A DNA stretch of 6,377 bases from Cyclobacteriaceae bacterium (GTDB lineage Bacteria; Bacteroidota; Bacteroidia; Cytophagales; Cyclobacteriaceae), in NCBI GenBank assembly GCA_030589835.1, contig JAUUZS010000265.1, positions 1-6,377 on the forward strand, read 5' to 3'. Of the stretch, positions 4,954 through 6,377 are shown piece after piece. Below the pieces are notes generated by a model that was not told where the DNA came from, did no database searches, and saw nothing but the letters and a program-made list of their open reading frames with translations. Position 1 is the stretch's first letter. The number at the start of each line of letters is the position of its first letter. The position numbers were made by a program, and so were the translations under genes.

Positions 4954-6377
4954 ATGAAAAACCTGGTAAGTAGAATTATGTTATTGACCCTGTTTACATT
5001 GATTTCATGCGATCAGGACAAGAATGAAAAAGCGGATTATCTTGATGCTTCTCTAGCTATTTCTGAGCGAGCTGCAGATCTATTGTCCAGAATGACTATA
5101 GAGGAAAAAGTTGCTCAAACCACATCGTATAATGAGCAAGAGGACGCGTATGATGAAAATGGGGTGTTTACTCATAACGTGATTAAGGACTACGTTGAAG
5201 GTGGAATCGGGATTATGAGGTTCGGCCGCTTGCTTGACCAGTCGCCTTACGTGCAGACGGAAATAACCAACGCAACTCAGAAATATATTATCGAGAATAA
5301 CCGTTTTGGTATTCCTACACTTTATTATGGAGAAGCTCTTCATGGTTATATGGCTGAAGGGGCTACGGTATTTCCGTCAGCCATTGGCCTGGCAAGCACC
5401 TGGGATACGAAACTTATTGAGGAACTTTTCGAAGTTTCAGCACTTGAGATGCGTGCCCGAGGAATTTCTGTAGCTTTTTCACCGGTTTTGGGACTTGCCC
5501 GCGATGCACGATGGGGCCGTACAGGGGAGACCTTTGGCGAAGATCCATACCTTGTCTCTCGTATGGGAGTTGCCAGTATCAATGGCTTGCAAGGAAAATC
5601 AAATCTTATTGACCAGCAGCATGTGATCGCCACAGCAAAGCATTACGCAGTTCACAGCCAGCCAGTAGGAGGGACGTGGTGCGCACCTGCCGACTTTTCA
5701 GAGCGAACGATCAGGGAACAATTTCTATATCCTTTTGAAGTTGCTGTAAAAGAAGCTAAGGTCGGAAGCATTATGGCCACCTACAATGAGATTAATGGGA
5801 TCCCCATCAGTGCAGATCATAAATTAATGACTGGAATATTAAGGGGAGAATGGGGTTTCGATGGATTTGTATGTTCTGATTTGACTTCAGTTGATCAACT
5901 TTTTACGCGACACTTTGTGGCTGCTGACACCGCAGAAGCTGCCCGGTTGGCCATCAAGGCAGGACTGGATCTTGAAAACGCCAGAGATATTTTTTGCTAC
6001 CCGACATTGGTTGATCAATTTAAAGAGGGGCTGATTCCCGAATGGGTACTGGATACAGCGGTTTTGCGAATTCTAAAAGCAAAATTTCGTCTGGGACTTT
6101 TTGAGAATCCCTATGTTGATCCTGCCAATGTTAGCAAAGTTACCAATACCGATGCCCATAAAGCATTCGCCCTTGAGACGGCTCATAAATCCATCATTCT
6201 TCTTAAGAATGAAAATGATCTGCTTCCATTAATTGAGAAAAAAATTAAGAATCTTGCAGTGATTGGGCCAAATGCTGCCGAGCTTCATTTTGGTGCTTAT
6301 TCGCATGAACCCCGAGTAGGCATCCATGTACTAGAAGGCATTCAAAATTATGCAAAAGGAAAATTCAATGTACATTA
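4954..6377 (+). CDS. GH3 lipoprotein beta-glycosidase, truncated by the window edge
   Basis: A frame with no stop runs from ATG 4954 to the window end (474 codons seen; GH3 enzymes usually have 700-900). It hydrolyses terminal beta-linked sugars, most likely as a beta-glucosidase or beta-xylosidase. Residues 1-19 form a lipoprotein signal (MKNLVSRIMLLTLFTLISC) with Cys19 as the lipidated residue, followed by acidic and polar residues, suggesting an outer-membrane lipoprotein, perhaps surface-exposed. The GH3 N-terminal barrel spans about 40-385: GEALHG (126-131), RDARWGRTGETFGEDPYL (183-200), AKHYAVH (228-234), SIMATYNEINGIP (272-284), and GFDGFVCSDL (301-310), whose Asp309 is the catalytic nucleophile. 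The GH3 C-terminal domain begins near 405 (ETAHKSIILLKNENDLLPL, 408-426); the acid/base residue lies beyond the edge. The Trp or Tyr usual after the nucleophile is Leu310. It is transcribed away from the kinase operon and shares its regulatory region. Confidence 0.92.
   Translation, partial: MKNLVSRIMLLTLFTLISCDQDKNEKADYLDASLAISERAADLLSRMTIEEKVAQTTSYNEQEDAYDENGVFTHNVIKDYVEGGIGIMRFGRLLDQSPYVQTEITNATQKYIIENNRFGIPTLYYGEALHGYMAEGATVFPSAIGLASTWDTKLIEELFEVSALEMRARGISVAFSPVLGLARDARWGRTGETFGEDPYLVSRMGVASINGLQGKSNLIDQQHVIATAKHYAVHSQPVGGTWCAPADFSERTIREQFLYPFEVAVKEAKVGSIMATYNEINGIPISADHKLMTGILRGEWGFDGFVCSDLTSVDQLFTRHFVAADTAEAARLAIKAGLDLENARDIFCYPTLVDQFKEGLIPEWVLDTAVLRILKAKFRLGLFENPYVDPANVSKVTNTDAHKAFALETAHKSIILLKNENDLLPLIEKKIKNLAVIGPNAAELHFGAYSHEPRVGIHVLEGIQNYAKGKFNVH

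Noticed and set aside
5080..5343. 87-codon minus-strand open frame inside the GH3 gene
   Set aside because: Antisense to the GH3 barrel, with no recognisable domain and no promoter.
5346..5633. 95-codon minus-strand open frame inside the GH3 gene
   Set aside because: It lies wholly opposite strongly conserved GH3 motifs, is arginine/serine/proline rich as expected for an antisense shadow, and matches no family.

Overview
This window looks like part of a carbohydrate-utilisation locus from a Bacteroidota-type bacterium. The evidence is indirect. Two candidate promoters contain exact matches to the Bacteroidota -7 element TAnnTTTG, and start codons lack clear Shine-Dalgarno sequences. One gene encodes a lipoprotein glycoside hydrolase, and the gene content resembles a polysaccharide/oligosaccharide utilisation island. 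No SusC/SusD pair, rRNA, tRNA, CRISPR array or insertion sequence is visible.

Layout, left to right. Positions 1-68 hold no supportable gene. A ROK-family transcriptional regulator (69-1232, minus) follows, with its own well-formed promoter at 1261-1291. Next comes a compact minus-strand operon read from 4733 down to 1339: a ROK sugar kinase, a GmhA-like SIS-domain sugar-phosphate isomerase, a DeoC-type class I aldolase, and a secreted GH88/GH105-fold hydrolase whose start overlaps the aldolase stop by 4 bases. An extremely AT-rich divergent promoter region (4734-4953) separates this operon from a plus-strand GH3 lipoprotein beta-glycosidase. That gene starts at 4954 and runs off the right edge, with 474 codons visible.

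Working model (inference): exported GH3 and GH88/105-type enzymes trim an oligosaccharide outside the cytoplasm. The released sugar is imported by a transporter not seen here, phosphorylated by the ROK kinase, isomerised by the SIS protein and split by the DeoC-like aldolase, under control of the adjacent ROK regulator. No named pathway that I know uses exactly kinase + GmhA-like SIS + DeoC.

Three of the enzymes depart from their textbook families at functional positions. The SIS protein has Asp and Glu where E. coli GmhA has Glu65 and Gln172. The DeoC-like protein has Schiff-base lysine chemistry but an altered phosphate pocket and a short insertion. The GH88/105 protein lacks the usual Asp-containing motifs. 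These changes together make a non-standard sugar substrate the most interesting possibility in the window.
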